From contig OX352322.1 of the NCBI GenBank assembly GCA_947090765.1, forward strand, positions 1 to 64,000: a stretch of DNA of 64,000 nt. The letters run 5' to 3'. Shown here piece by piece: positions 1-12,983 of the stretch. Every line of letters starts with the position of its first letter. Position 1 is the stretch's first letter. The position numbers and the translations under genes were made by a program. The notes beneath the pieces were generated by a model. It worked only from the letters and a program-made list of their open reading frames with translations. It did not search any database and was not told the DNA's origin. The DNA is from Pseudomonas sp. MM223 (lineage in GTDB: Bacteria; Pseudomonadota; Gammaproteobacteria; Pseudomonadales; Pseudomonadaceae).

Positions 1-1518
1 GTGGAGCTTCTGCGCGATGAACTGCCTGCCCAGCAATTCAACACCTGGATCCGTCCGCTACAGGTCGAAGCCGAAGGCGACGAGTTGCGCGTCTATGCGC
101 CTAACCGTTTCGTTCTCGATTGGGTCAATGAAAAGTACCTGGGTCGCTTGCTCGAGCTGTTGGGTGAAAACGGCAGCGGCATTGCGCCTGCCCTTTCCTT
201 ATTAATAGGCAGCCGGCGCAGCTCGGCCCCACGCGCCGCGCCCAACGCGCCGGTCAGCGCCGCCGTAGCCGCTTCGCTGGCGCAAACCCGTGCGCAGAGC
301 CAGGTACAAAAGCCGCAGCCGGTCGCCACAGCCGTCGAGCCCGTTGCTGTAACGGCTAGCGAGCCAGTGCTGGTCAATGAACTGGCCGAGCCATCTTCGC
401 GGGACAGCTTCGATGCCATGGCGGAGCCTGCTTCGCCACCAGCCGGCAATGCCCGGACCGAACAGCGCACCGTGCAGGTTGAAGGGGCGCTCAAGCACAC
501 CAGCTATCTGAACCGCACCTTTACTTTCGACACCTTCGTCGAGGGTAAGTCGAACCAGTTGGCGCGGGCCGCTGCCTGGCAGGTGGCTGATAACCCCAAG
601 CATGGCTATAACCCGCTGTTCTTGTACGGCGGTGTGGGCCTGGGTAAAACCCACCTTATGCACGCTGTGGGTAACCACCTGCTGAAGAAGAACCCGAACG
701 CCAAGGTCGTGTACCTGCACTCGGAGCGCTTCGTCGCAGACATGGTCAAGGCGCTGCAGCTCAACGCAATCAACGAGTTCAAGCGCTTCTACCGGTCGGT
801 GGATGCGTTGCTGATCGACGATATCCAGTTCTTTGCCCGCAAAGAGCGCTCGCAGGAAGAGTTTTTCCACACCTTCAACGCCCTGCTTGAGGGTGGCCAG
901 CAGGTAATCCTTACCTCTGACCGTTACCCCAAGGAGATCGAAGGCCTGGAAGAGCGCCTGAAGTCGCGCTTTGGTTGGGGGCTGACGGTGGCTGTCGAGC
1001 CACCAGAGCTGGAAACCCGCGTAGCAATCCTGATGAAGAAGGCCGACCAGGCCAAGGTCGAGCTGCCACATGATGCGGCTTTCTTCATTGCCCAGCGCAT
1101 TCGCTCCAACGTACGTGAGCTGGAAGGTGCACTGAAGCGGGTGATTGCTCACTCGCACTTCATGGGCCGCGATATCACCATCGAGCTGATCCGTGAGTCG
1201 CTGAAAGACCTGCTGGCGCTGCAAGACAAATTGGTCAGTGTGGATAACATTCAGCGAACCGTTGCCGAGTACTACAAGATCAAGATCTCTGATCTGTTGT
1301 CCAAGCGTCGTTCGCGTTCTGTCGCGCGTCCACGTCAGGTTGCCATGGCCCTGTCCAAGGAGCTGACCAACCACAGTCTGCCGGAAATCGGCGACATGTT
1401 CGGTGGTCGCGACCATACGACCGTGCTGCACGCCTGCCGCAAGATCAACGAATTGAAGGAATCCGACGCGGACATCCGCGAGGACTACAAGAACCTGCTG
1501 CGGACGCTGACGACCTGA
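1..1518 (+). CDS. dnaA: Chromosomal replication initiator DnaA (5' truncated by window edge)
   Basis: DnaA is the AAA+ ATPase that binds DnaA boxes, opens oriC and loads the helicase. The first codon in the window reads Val-Glu-Leu-Leu-Arg. DnaA of Pseudomonas normally has about ten further residues before this point, so the true start lies upstream and position 1 is not a start. Visible parts are the N-terminal [16 protein letters not shown] region, a long low-complexity Ala/Val/Glu linker (about residues 70-160), Walker [10 protein letters not shown] (about 211-219), Walker B LLIDDIQF, and the C-terminal DNA-binding signature [15 protein letters not shown]. It is followed after 40 bp by dnaN, the standard bacterial order. 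Confidence 0.97.
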   Translation: MELLRDELPAQQFNTWIRPLQVEAEGDELRVYAPNRFVLDWVNEKYLGRLLELLGENGSGIAPALSLLIGSRRSSAPRAAPNAPVSAAVAASLAQTRAQSQVQKPQPVATAVEPVAVTASEPVLVNELAEPSSRDSFDAMAEPASPPAGNARTEQRTVQVEGALKHTSYLNRTFTFDTFVEGKSNQLARAAAWQVADNPKHGYNPLFLYGGVGLGKTHLMHAVGNHLLKKNPNAKVVYLHSERFVADMVKALQLNAINEFKRFYRSVDALLIDDIQFFARKERSQEEFFHTFNALLEGGQQVILTSDRYPKEIEGLEERLKSRFGWGLTVAVEPPELETRVAILMKKADQAKVELPHDAAFFIAQRIRSNVRELEGALKRVIAHSHFMGRDITIELIRESLKDLLALQDKLVSVDNIQRTVAEYYKIKISDLLSKRRSRSVARPRQVAMALSKELTNHSLPEIGDMFGGRDHTTVLHACRKINELKESDADIREDYKNLLRTLTT

Positions 1519-1558
1519 TGGCCGTCTGCGCAGCTAATTGAAGGCAAGGGACTAGACC

Positions 1559-2662
1559 ATGCATTTCACCATTCAACGCGAAGCCCTGTTGAAACCCCTG
1601 CAACTGGTCGCCGGTGTCGTAGAGCGCCGTCAGACCTTGCCGGTCCTGTCCAACGTACTGCTGGTCGTGCAAGGCCAGCAGTTGTCGTTGACCGGTACCG
1701 ACCTGGAAGTCGAACTGGTAGGCCGCGTACAACTGGAAGAGCCGGCCGAGCCTGGCGAAATCACTGTGCCGGCGCGCAAGCTGATGGACATTTGTAAAAG
1801 CCTGCCGAACGACGCCCTGATCGATATCAAGGTCGACGAGCAGAAACTGTTGGTAAAGGCCGGCCGCAGCCGCTTTACCCTGTCGACCCTGCCAGCCAAT
1901 GACTTCCCGACTGTGGAAGAAGGCCCGGGCTCGCTGACCTGTAACCTGGAACAGAGCAAGCTGCGCCGTTTGATCGAGCGCACCAGCTTCGCCATGGCCC
2001 AGCAGGACGTACGTTATTACCTCAACGGCATGTTGCTGGAGGTTTCCCGTAATACCCTGCGCGCAGTATCCACCGACGGTCACCGTCTGGCGCTTTGCTC
2101 CATGACTGCGCCGATCGAGCAGGAGGATCGCCATCAGGTCATCGTGCCGCGCAAAGGTATCCTGGAGCTGGCGCGCCTGCTGACCGACCCGGAAGGCATG
2201 GTTAGCATCGTTCTGGGCCAGCACCACATTCGCGCTACCACCGGTGAATTCACCTTCACCTCCAAGCTGGTGGACGGCAAATTCCCAGACTACGAGCGTG
2301 TACTGCCCAAGGGCGGCGACAAGCTGGTGGTTGGCGACCGCCAGGCGCTGCGTGAAGCCTTCAGCCGTACCGCGATTCTTTCCAATGAGAAGTACCGCGG
2401 TATTCGCCTGCAATTGGCTGCTGGCCAACTGAAGATCCAGGCCAACAACCCCGAGCAGGAAGAAGCTGAAGAAGAAATCAGCGTGGACTACGAAGGTAGC
2501 TCGCTGGAAATCGGCTTTAACGTCAGCTACCTGCTGGACGTGCTGGGCGTGATGACTACCGAGCAAGTTCGTCTGATCCTGTCCGATTCCAACAGCAGTG
2601 CCCTGCTGCAGGAAGCTGGCAACGACGATTCTTCCTACGTTGTCATGCCGATGCGCCTGTAA
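1559..2662 (+). CDS. dnaN: DNA polymerase III beta subunit (sliding clamp)
   Basis: This is the ring-shaped clamp that tethers DNA polymerase III to the template and serves as a docking hub for other repair and replication proteins. The 367-residue length is normal for the family. It starts MHFTIQREALLKPLQ and ends with the typical SYVVMPMRL, the conserved C-terminal peptide of beta clamps that lines the partner-binding cleft. It lies between dnaA and recF in the conserved dnaA-dnaN-recF-gyrB order. The 40-bp dnaA-dnaN gap is too short to hold an origin, so any oriC must be upstream of dnaA, outside the window. Confidence 0.97.
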   Translation: MHFTIQREALLKPLQLVAGVVERRQTLPVLSNVLLVVQGQQLSLTGTDLEVELVGRVQLEEPAEPGEITVPARKLMDICKSLPNDALIDIKVDEQKLLVKAGRSRFTLSTLPANDFPTVEEGPGSLTCNLEQSKLRRLIERTSFAMAQQDVRYYLNGMLLEVSRNTLRAVSTDGHRLALCSMTAPIEQEDRHQVIVPRKGILELARLLTDPEGMVSIVLGQHHIRATTGEFTFTSKLVDGKFPDYERVLPKGGDKLVVGDRQALREAFSRTAILSNEKYRGIRLQLAAGQLKIQANNPEQEEAEEEISVDYEGSSLEIGFNVSYLLDVLGVMTTEQVRLILSDSNSSALLQEAGNDDSSYVVMPMRL

Positions 2663-2677
2663 CCTGTACCAGGCGCA

Positions 2678-6206
<3,529 letters not shown>

Positions 6207-6211
6207 TCAGG
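6207..6211. repeat. Target-site duplication, gyrB side (TCAGG)
   Basis: TCAGG lies directly after the gyrB TGA and directly before the TGTAGGTTCACA terminus. The same five bases follow the other terminus at 49166-49170. A 5-bp duplication is the size made by Tn7-family transposition. Confidence 0.92.
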
Positions 6212-6255
6212 TGTAGGTTCACAGAAAAGCTGCACGCTTTCACAAATAGATGACC
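6212..6255 (+). repeat. Transposon end, gyrB side, with putative TnsB sites
   Basis: The end begins TGTAGGTTCACAGAAAAGC and is followed at 6238-6255 by TTTCACAAATAGATGACC. The shared TTCACA core followed by an A-rich stretch also recurs at the distal end. Arrays of about 20-bp repeats at the ends are how TnsB recognises Tn7-family elements. Exact site borders are inferred. Confidence 0.75.
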
Positions 6256-6292
6256 GGCCGGGCTTCAACCATGGCCCCTGTCGGTCACCATC

Positions 6293-6318
6293 AAGCCCGC
6301 CTTCGCGGGCTTTTTTTT
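6293..6318 (+). terminator. Rho-independent terminator carried by the transposon end
   Basis: AAGCCCGC, a CTTC loop, GCGGGCTT and a run of T residues. It lies 82 bp inside the element and would end transcripts coming from gyrB, replacing the displaced chromosomal terminator at 49185-49218. Confidence 0.9.
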
Positions 6319-7042
6319 GCCTGGAATTCCTGCCGGGGCGCCCTACTCCGCTCATTGGAAAATGATGCAGATGGGGGGATTTGAGGAAGTGATTTGATGG
6401 GGCGCTGGAAGTGCTGAGAGGGTCGGCGGGCGGATCTGAGCAGCAGAGAGATTGAGAGGACTTTAAAACTAATATTTGAACACCTTAATAGTTAATTAAG
6501 CGTACGTGTTAAGTATTAATTTGAACAATTTAGTATGGAAATGGAATTTGGTGGAAGTTGCCATTTTGGATTTTTTGTAGATTTCGAAGGGATGTTGGAA
6601 TAAGATCTATGACCAACTTTTCCGCTTTGCACTGAAGATTTTCAGCCAAATCAGCTGTTTGAAGCGAGAGCTTCAGACCTGATCCAAATTGCTCCAGCGA
6701 TCACGAAGTGGCCGTTTAGAAATAAAGAGAGCAAGCCGATTGCTTTAGATTCTGATCAGTCATGAGAGTCATGACCAATGAGAGAAAAGGAGACCTGAAA
6801 ATGTAGAAAAACGCGATCAATCCCGAGAGGACTGACCGCGCTTAGCGAAGCAGACTTGCGTCCTCAGAACCCGCAATGTCTGCTTTTTCGAAGCGACTGT
6901 CAATCCTCTCCCATTTTTTCGACCTTAGCGAGGTTACTCGACGGCACAGTGTTGCCTGTCGAAAGGCCTCACTTCGCCCGCCCTGCGCCTTGATTTTTTG
7001 GCGCAGCGTCGGCGCTCGTTTCGAGATTTTCGGAGGTGTTTC
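6319..7042. other. Gene-free, AT-rich stretch between transposon end and tnsA
   Basis: No convincing gene on either strand. Positions about 6455-6660 are visibly AT-rich, unlike the flanking chromosome. They could hold the tns promoter and bind an H-NS/MvaT-type silencer such as the one encoded at 12624. A hairpin with a T run (6849-6895) precedes tnsA. An 80-codon minus-strand open frame at 6842-7081 shows no family features and is not called. Confidence 0.6.
6849..6896 (+). terminator. Possible terminator upstream of tnsA
   Basis: The arms AGCAGACTTGCG and CGCAATGTCTGCT pair with one bulge and are followed by TTTTT. It could insulate the tns operon from read-through or act in its leader. 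Confidence 0.5.
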
Positions 7043-7680
7043 ATGACAGTACGAAAGGTGGTCACGCGGCGGTCCAACCATTACCGCGGCTACTTCCCAT
7101 CGCTCAAAAATAAAAAGCCTGTGCCCTGGGAGTCCCAGCTCGAAGGCGCTCTTTTTCGGCTTCTTGGCTGTCTCCTGCGGTCATCGGCTACGTCCCGCAG
7201 CCCAGTGAGGAACGTGTTCCATCGCTCCAGGGCTACTTCAAATATTACCCAGACGTACAGGTTTTCCTCGCGGATGGGCGCGAGTGGTGGTTTGAAGTGA
7301 AGCCTCACGACCGACTGAAGATTGCCAGCGTCAGGCAGCGACTGGATGCCGCTGAGCGCTACTTCAACGCCACTGCCCGTAACTTTTCGGTGATCACTGA
7401 AAAGTTAATTGAAGCTGAACCCCTGGCTACCAATCTTAGAAGGCTGATGTATCACCGGCGCGGTCCAGAGCTTTCGCATCAGGCGTTGGAGGAGGTAATG
7501 GCGACCTTCAACGAATGGCCGCCTATGACCGTTGCAGATCTGCTCTACGTGGTTGGTGAGGGGAAAGCCTGGCGCTTGTTAGGCCTTGGGGTGGTGGGCA
7601 TTGACCTTGATAGGTCAATTGACACTGACTCCCCGGTCTTCCTGCAAGGGGGGCACCGTCATGCAAACCTTTTCCCTTAG
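7043..7680 (+). pseudogene. tnsA: TnsA-like transposase endonuclease subunit, frameshifted
   Basis: TnsA is the restriction-endonuclease-like partner of TnsB that cuts the 5' ends of Tn7, giving cut-and-paste movement. The start ATG at 7043 has a good ribosome site (GGAGGTG). The first frame gives the typical N-terminus with PWESQLEGALFRLL and then runs into unrelated sequence. From about 7168 the next frame gives VIGYVPQP, WWFEVKP and a C-terminal helical domain ending at 7680. Joining the frames needs one extra base near 7163-7168, for a protein of about 213 residues. The E (ESQLE), later acidic residue and EVK are the expected catalytic set. No slippery heptamer is visible, so this is either a real inactivating deletion or a sequencing error. 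Confidence 0.82.
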
Positions 7681-9619
7681 GGTGAAATTGGTCGTCATCG
7701 TTCGTGGCGTACTGATGGTGCTTGAGAAGAGGCTTATTGACCGGAAGCTGCTCTTTTTCGATGAGCTTGGTGAGCCCACGAAGCTATCCGAGAAGGAGTT
7801 CTATGAGGCCTACGAGAAGCGCGAGATCGAGATCTCCGCTGATCAGCCATACCTTGGGAAGGTTCCGTATGTGCGGAACGTCCCTCCAGATATTTCATGC
7901 TTCCCCAAAAAACATGGAGATGAGGCATTGCGTCGACGCAAGTATCTGGACGACCTAACTAAGCGCGGTAAATACAAGCTACCGGGTGACGAAGACATGA
8001 TCAAGAAACTTAGAGATATCGCCAAAAAGATTGGGGATGCGTGCGCACCCTCGGTTTCCACTATTCGACGTTGGGCAGCCAAATACATTGGCCAGAACGT
8101 AGTAAAGCTTATCCCTCAGCATGCCAAAAAGGGTCGGGCTGCCGCGATACAGGGAGAGCTCGAAGTTATTCTTGAAGGGGTGATTAATAAAACCTACCTG
8201 CAGGATACGATTCCAGCGGTCAGCGTGGTCGTTTCAGAATTCGAAGATCAGATAAAAGAGAGGAACAAAAGTCGTTTGCCTTCGGATCAGCTCAAGATCC
8301 CAAGCGGAATGACTGTCCGAAGGTACATCGCCAAGCTGGATCCGTACCTTGTGGATAAGGAGAGGCTCGGAAAACACGCAGCAGACAAGAAGCACCGTGT
8401 TGCGGCGGGTGTCCTACGTGTCCATGAGATTTTGGAACGTTGGGAAATTGATCACACCTTGTTGGACGTCCAGCTTGTGGATGAAACCTCGGGGCTGTGC
8501 ATTGGGCGCCCCTATCTGACGATCGTCCTCGACCGCTTCTCTCGAATGGTGATGGGATATTTGCTCCACCTGTCGGCGCCAAATACGGAAACCGTGCTTC
8601 GTGTGATCGAACGCTCAATCCGTCCAAAAGCCGAATTGCTGAAGCGCTTTCCGAAAGTGAGAAATGAATGGTGGGCACGTGGGCTGCCGGCTCGAATAGT
8701 CCCAGACAACGCAGCGGAATTTCACGCGGGCGATCTCATCATGGGATTCAACGAGTTGGGTATCGAGATCATGTATCCCGCTTCAAGGGCCCCTCAAAGG
8801 AAAGGTGCCGTCGAACGCTTTTTCAGCACACAGAACCTGGGGCTTATCCACAACCTCCCGGGTACCACCTTCTCGAATATCCAGCAGCGTGGCGATTACG
8901 ACTCGGAGAAGAATGCATGTTTCACGCTCCCTCAATTGGAGGCGGTGGTAGTGAAATGGATCGTCGATGGTTACCACCAGACTCCTCATCGGGGGCTGGA
9001 CAACAGAACACCGGCTCAAGTCTGGGGGATTAGCGAGGCGAACCATGTCATCAGCCTTCCCGTCGACCTGGACTCGTTGGAGTGCATTCTGGCCAAGCGG
9101 GCCTCGGTGAAGGTTCACCATTACGGCATCGAGGTTGCCAAAGTGGGCTACCACTCTACGGAACTTGCTGAGCTCCGTATGCGTTTGGCAGACGGAGAAA
9201 AGGTAAACGTCCGCTATCGAGACGAAGCCGGGCACGTTTGGGTTCACGACCGCTTCAGAAACTTGTTCTTCAAAGTGCCCGCCAAAGATGAGCGAATGGC
9301 CGGTAAGAGCAGGGAGGTGTGGAAGGCTGCCGAGAAAGCGCTGCGAGAAAAATATAATGAGCAGCCTAGCTTCGAGGCTACGCACAGGTGCTACCAGGAA
9401 ATTATGGAAGATGCAGACGAGGCCCGCCGTTCGCAGACGCTCAGAAAACGACGCGCAGCTGCCATAGCGAAAATCGACAAGGAGGGTCGAGTGACCGAAA
9501 GCACGCCTCCACCCAAGGTACTCGCTGAAGTGGAATGGACCGGTGACTCTATTCCTAACATTCCGCCAGCAGCCTTCAAGGTCTCGGTTCGTCGCCCTGC
9601 TGGGAGTTCTAAGCCATGA
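7661..9619 (+). CDS. tnsB: TnsB-like DDE transposase
   Basis: TnsB binds the transposon ends and carries out 3'-end cutting and strand transfer. The ATG at 7661 is chosen for its ribosome site (AAGGGGGG, seven bases upstream). It overlaps the end of tnsA by 20 bp, as in coupled translation. The 652-residue protein has N-terminal helix-turn-helix-like segments (about residues 120-250), then an rve integrase core with WEIDHT (D about 267), VPDNAAEF (D about 349) and GAVERFF (E about 385), the D-x35-E spacing of active enzymes. A Mu-type beta-barrel region and a basic C-terminal tail follow. No damage is visible. The stop overlaps the tnsC start by 4 bp. Confidence 0.95.
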   Translation: MQTFSLRVKLVVIVRGVLMVLEKRLIDRKLLFFDELGEPTKLSEKEFYEAYEKREIEISADQPYLGKVPYVRNVPPDISCFPKKHGDEALRRRKYLDDLTKRGKYKLPGDEDMIKKLRDIAKKIGDACAPSVSTIRRWAAKYIGQNVVKLIPQHAKKGRAAAIQGELEVILEGVINKTYLQDTIPAVSVVVSEFEDQIKERNKSRLPSDQLKIPSGMTVRRYIAKLDPYLVDKERLGKHAADKKHRVAAGVLRVHEILERWEIDHTLLDVQLVDETSGLCIGRPYLTIVLDRFSRMVMGYLLHLSAPNTETVLRVIERSIRPKAELLKRFPKVRNEWWARGLPARIVPDNAAEFHAGDLIMGFNELGIEIMYPASRAPQRKGAVERFFSTQNLGLIHNLPGTTFSNIQQRGDYDSEKNACFTLPQLEAVVVKWIVDGYHQTPHRGLDNRTPAQVWGISEANHVISLPVDLDSLECILAKRASVKVHHYGIEVAKVGYHSTELAELRMRLADGEKVNVRYRDEAGHVWVHDRFRNLFFKVPAKDERMAGKSREVWKAAEKALREKYNEQPSFEATHRCYQEIMEDADEARRSQTLRKRRAAAIAKIDKEGRVTESTPPPKVLAEVEWTGDSIPNIPPAAFKVSVRRPAGSSKP

Positions 9620-10575
9620 ACGCCATCAATCTGTACGAATGCTACGAGCATGGTGAATACAGCTTTACGCTCCGCGATCGTTTTATTCACAGCCCTCAAG
9701 TCGAGCGAGCGTTGACGCGACTAGGCGATATCCACGGCGATAGTCGGCGTACCAGAGCAAGTAAAGGGTTGCTGATCCAAGGTCCAAGCGGAGTGGGCAA
9801 GAGCACATTGGTCAAGGAGTACATTCGGTCATTGGAGGAATTGGAGAGCCATGACCCACAGAAGCGGACAGTTCTGTTCGTCGAGATGCCTTCGTCTCCA
9901 ACCAAAAAGAACCTGGCAGCAGCCATTTTGGCAGAGCTGAAGGATCCCTTCGCAGAGGCACGAGGACATTCGGCAGAGGTTAAATTTGCGCGAGTAGTCC
10001 TGCTGCTGAAGAACCTTGGCGTGGAGATGTTGGTCCTCGATGAGGCGCAGCACCTGGTCGATTATCGTCGTAATGGTGCGTATGAGGCAGCAGACTGGAT
10101 CAAGAGTCTGATGAATGAAACCAGTATCGCGTTTGTTCTGATTGGGCTGAAGCGCACCGAAAATCTCCTGCTAGCAAACGAGCAACTGCGACGCAGGTTT
10201 TCGGCCACGGTGGCATACGATCGCTTCACCTTCTCCGCTAATACGTCTCTTCATTTCGTGATGTTGTTGCAGGCAATCGAGGGCGAACTGCCTGTTCAAA
10301 CCATCAGTTTTGTAGAGCCAGCGATGATTAAACGCTTCTACCTGGCTTCCTATGGATTGATCGACTACCTCATCAAGATTGTGGACAGGGCTGTTTGGCT
10401 GGTTCAAGTCCAGGACCTTGTCGGGATTGAACTTCCTGTGCTGGCCCAGGCTTTTGAAGACGAGGTTTGGAGCTACGCCACCGAGGATCGAAACCCCTTC
10501 AGTGCGAGCTTCAATTTCCAGCCTCTGTTCGGGAAGCGGGAGCCGTTTGAGACGTTCGAAGAGAGCAGTACCTGA
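9616..10575 (+). CDS. tnsC: TnsC-like AAA+ transposition regulator
   Basis: TnsC is the ATPase that links target selection by TniQ/TnsD to the TnsAB transposase and provides target immunity. The 319-residue protein has Walker A QGPSGVGKST at about residues 55-64 and Walker B EMLVLDEAQH near 135-143. A sensor-like region LIGLKRTENLL follows, and then a winged-helix-like C-terminal part. The start overlaps tnsB (ATGA), which supports an operon. At 319 residues it is shorter than Tn7 TnsC and closer to the TniB/TnsC size of other Tn7-like elements. A GC-rich hairpin without a T run (about 10582-10605) separates it from tniQ. Confidence 0.94.
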   Translation: MNAINLYECYEHGEYSFTLRDRFIHSPQVERALTRLGDIHGDSRRTRASKGLLIQGPSGVGKSTLVKEYIRSLEELESHDPQKRTVLFVEMPSSPTKKNLAAAILAELKDPFAEARGHSAEVKFARVVLLLKNLGVEMLVLDEAQHLVDYRRNGAYEAADWIKSLMNETSIAFVLIGLKRTENLLLANEQLRRRFSATVAYDRFTFSANTSLHFVMLLQAIEGELPVQTISFVEPAMIKRFYLASYGLIDYLIKIVDRAVWLVQVQDLVGIELPVLAQAFEDEVWSYATEDRNPFSASFNFQPLFGKREPFETFEESST

Positions 10576-10650
10576 CGGCCAAGGGCCGGGCTTATCGGCC
10601 CGGCTCTACTCCCCTGATTTTTATGTCTTCGATTTCATGGATGTGTAGGA

Positions 10651-12567
10651 ATGTTTGGTCTTTTAATCAACCCACGACCACACCAAGACGAAAGTCTTTT
10701 GGGGTACCTGCAGCGCCTGGCGAAAGCCAACGGATTACCCAGAAAGGAACTGCTCACCGCCTTTGCACGAGCCGACGAGACCGATGTTGCGGACTGGCTG
10801 CAGATGATGGAAGGACCACTGAGCTGGCCTGCGGTATCTGCTGAGTTTCGTGATCCAAGGCCCAAGGGGGTCAAGTTATGGACGACTCATCACGCTCGTT
10901 ACTGTCCGATCTGTTTGGGCGAAGCCGGTTATTGGAGAGAAAGCTGGGGCTTGACCCTGGTTACGACGTGTTCTGTCCACGGCACTGAACTCCACGGGCG
11001 GTGCCCCAACTGTCTGAAGGAAACCGATCCAAGCGCAATGAGTGCGAATAGTTGCCAAGCGTGTGGCACCTCATTGAGTGGGACCAATTTTGAGATCGCG
11101 CCGGCGAGTGATACGGCCGCCTGGCTCACCTCTGGCTTTGAAGATAGGTTTTACGCCGACTCGTTGCCAGCTGACGCGGGATTGGCGGCCCTCACCTACG
11201 AACAGTTTCACGAGTTGTCATCGCGTCTCGCTGTCAGAAGTTTGCCTACGGAAAGAACCCAGCCGCTGAAGGTTGCTGATTCGGGTTCGCTAGAGATATC
11301 GCGGCTTATGGCAAACGCGGCGGGCGTGGTTCTCATGAACTGGCCTCTCGCATTCAGAGAACTGCTGAGTGGCCTCAAGGCAGTCCATTCCGATAACGAA
11401 CATTGGACGCTCAGCAGATCGTTCGGCCCGATATACCACGACATCCACCGTGATCTGGATGACTCTTGTTTTGACTTTCTTCGTCGAGAGTTCGAATCAT
11501 TTCTGCAGCATGCGTGGGAAGCACCGTTAGCGAAGCGAAATCGCAATTTGAGTGAGGAGACGATTGAGAGACATCGTTGGGTGTCGTTCGATTCTGCTGC
11601 TGAAGCTTGTGGTCTCGGGGTATCAGTCATAAAACGCCTTCATCAGGAGGGACAAATCGCCTATCGGGAGAAGGTCCATGAAGATCGAGTCTTTACGGTC
11701 GTGGACCTGGATCATTTGAAGGCAATCTCGCAGCATCTCCAGGGCGTGGCTGATATGAAAGAAACCTCGACTTTGCTAAGCCTCTGTCGCAATCGGGTTA
11801 GGCAGCTGCTAGCTGGTGGTACCCTCCAGTTCTTTGGTGGAGAACCGCGCCCAGGCGAAAGGTGGCTGATTGACTGCCGCTCGATCAACGAATTGATTGA
11901 TGAGAAGCTGCCTACCAGCTCTGACCAGAGCCTGGTGTCGATCAACTACTTGGCCAAGCATTCTCTGCCCAAGGGGGGTGGGTTGGTCGAGTTGGTTCAG
12001 GCAATACGTGCAGGTGAACTTCGCGCTTACGGCCCAGCTGAGAATGGCTCGGTTGCGGTAGGGGCGTGGTTACTCAAGCCGCAAGATTTTGCAGCGTGGC
12101 AACAAGCCCGAGCTGAGAACAAGAGTCCGGTCTTTCCCGGCCTGTCGGTAGTCAAGGCTGCTGCGCTGTTAGGCGTCAAAGAACAATGCGCATACGCGTT
12201 CGTTCGACTGGGTCTGCTATGGAGCACTGCTGTCGAACGAGGCCGGCGTACGCAATTGATGGTTAAGCCTCAAGCCATCGACAGATTCAGGCGTGGCTAT
12301 ATCTTGGGACCGGAGATTGCGGTGTATTTGGGGAAGTCGACCAGGGAGGCGTTCAAGCACCTTTGGGAGGCCAGGTTTCGCCCCGTTGCGGGGCCATCCA
12401 TTCCAAACGCGGCTTGCCGGCAGTACGTTTGGGTAAGAAGCAAAAAGCTGATCGATTACCTCGCAAGTGAAGCCGCCCAGATCGACGATCCTGAAGCCAT
12501 CACGTTTTTATCCACACCGATCGCTCAGCCTCGTGATTGCCGATTCAGGCATGTGGGATCAAGATAG
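10651..12567 (+). CDS. tniQ: TniQ/TnsD-family target-selection protein
   Basis: TniQ/TnsD proteins recognise a specific chromosomal site and recruit TnsC. The N-terminus has the TniQ domain with a zinc-binding set C85-C88 (YCPIC), C107-H110 (TTCSVH) and C118-C121 (RCPNC). A further CQAC pair is at about 135-138. The remaining 500 residues look like repeated helix-turn-helix segments (for example SAAEACGLGVSVIKRLHQEGQI and a similar motif near 475), expected for a sequence-reading TnsD. It is the only TniQ in the element and TnsE is absent. From the insertion position it probably reads the 3' end of gyrB. The length of 638 residues is within the TnsD range. Confidence 0.92.
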   Translation: MFGLLINPRPHQDESLLGYLQRLAKANGLPRKELLTAFARADETDVADWLQMMEGPLSWPAVSAEFRDPRPKGVKLWTTHHARYCPICLGEAGYWRESWGLTLVTTCSVHGTELHGRCPNCLKETDPSAMSANSCQACGTSLSGTNFEIAPASDTAAWLTSGFEDRFYADSLPADAGLAALTYEQFHELSSRLAVRSLPTERTQPLKVADSGSLEISRLMANAAGVVLMNWPLAFRELLSGLKAVHSDNEHWTLSRSFGPIYHDIHRDLDDSCFDFLRREFESFLQHAWEAPLAKRNRNLSEETIERHRWVSFDSAAEACGLGVSVIKRLHQEGQIAYREKVHEDRVFTVVDLDHLKAISQHLQGVADMKETSTLLSLCRNRVRQLLAGGTLQFFGGEPRPGERWLIDCRSINELIDEKLPTSSDQSLVSINYLAKHSLPKGGGLVELVQAIRAGELRAYGPAENGSVAVGAWLLKPQDFAAWQQARAENKSPVFPGLSVVKAAALLGVKEQCAYAFVRLGLLWSTAVERGRRTQLMVKPQAIDRFRRGYILGPEIAVYLGKSTREAFKHLWEARFRPVAGPSIPNAACRQYVWVRSKKLIDYLASEAAQIDDPEAITFLSTPIAQPRDCRFRHVGSR

Positions 12568-12623
12568 TTAGCACGCTTTCTTTCTTGATTGCTAAAATCA
12601 TCGAACCCATTTTGGAGAATCTT

Positions 12624-12983
12624 ATGTCCCGTCTCGCTGAATTCCGCCTGCTCGAACAACAGCTCGCAGCCCAACTGGCGGAGCTGGAAGCGCTGAAAAA
12701 TGACTCTGCCCTGAAGCAGGAAATGGAATTTGAAACGAAGCTGCGCAGTTTGCTCAACGAGTATGGCTACGGCCTGCGCCAAGTGGTGCTGATCCTCGAT
12801 CCGCAAGCGGTGGCTTCCACTGATATGGCCCCAAAAACCTCTCGGAAACCACGCGAAGTAAAGGTCTACAAGAATCCACACAGCGGAGAGGTTGTTGAGA
12901 CCAAGGGTGGTAATCAGCGTACGCTTAAGGCCTGGAAAAACGAGTATGGCGCTGAGGTAGTCGAGTCTTGGCTCGCCAATTGA
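12624..12983 (+). CDS. turC: MvaT/Tur-family H-NS-like DNA-binding protein
   Basis: Xenogeneic silencers of the MvaT family coat AT-rich DNA in Pseudomonas. The ATG at 12624 is preceded by GGAGA and gives 119 residues, the family size. The N-terminal half is a coiled-coil oligomerisation segment (RLAEFRLLEQQLAAQLAELEAL). The C-terminus has KNPHSGEVVETKGGN and the TLKAWKNEYG tail, the AT-pincer region with its Gly-Asn pair. The symbol follows my recollection that the KT2440 paralogue next to gyrB is called TurC; it was not checked. It lies directly after tniQ, so the transposon carries its own nucleoid protein, perhaps to dampen tns and cargo expression in a new host. Confidence 0.85.
   Translation: MSRLAEFRLLEQQLAAQLAELEALKNDSALKQEMEFETKLRSLLNEYGYGLRQVVLILDPQAVASTDMAPKTSRKPREVKVYKNPHSGEVVETKGGNQRTLKAWKNEYGAEVVESWLAN

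Noticed and set aside
1..3. GTG at position 1 as the dnaA start
   Set aside because: The family has about ten more residues upstream; the window simply cuts the gene.
6842..7081. Minus-strand frame before tnsA
   Set aside because: Overlaps the tnsA start and has no ribosome site or family features.
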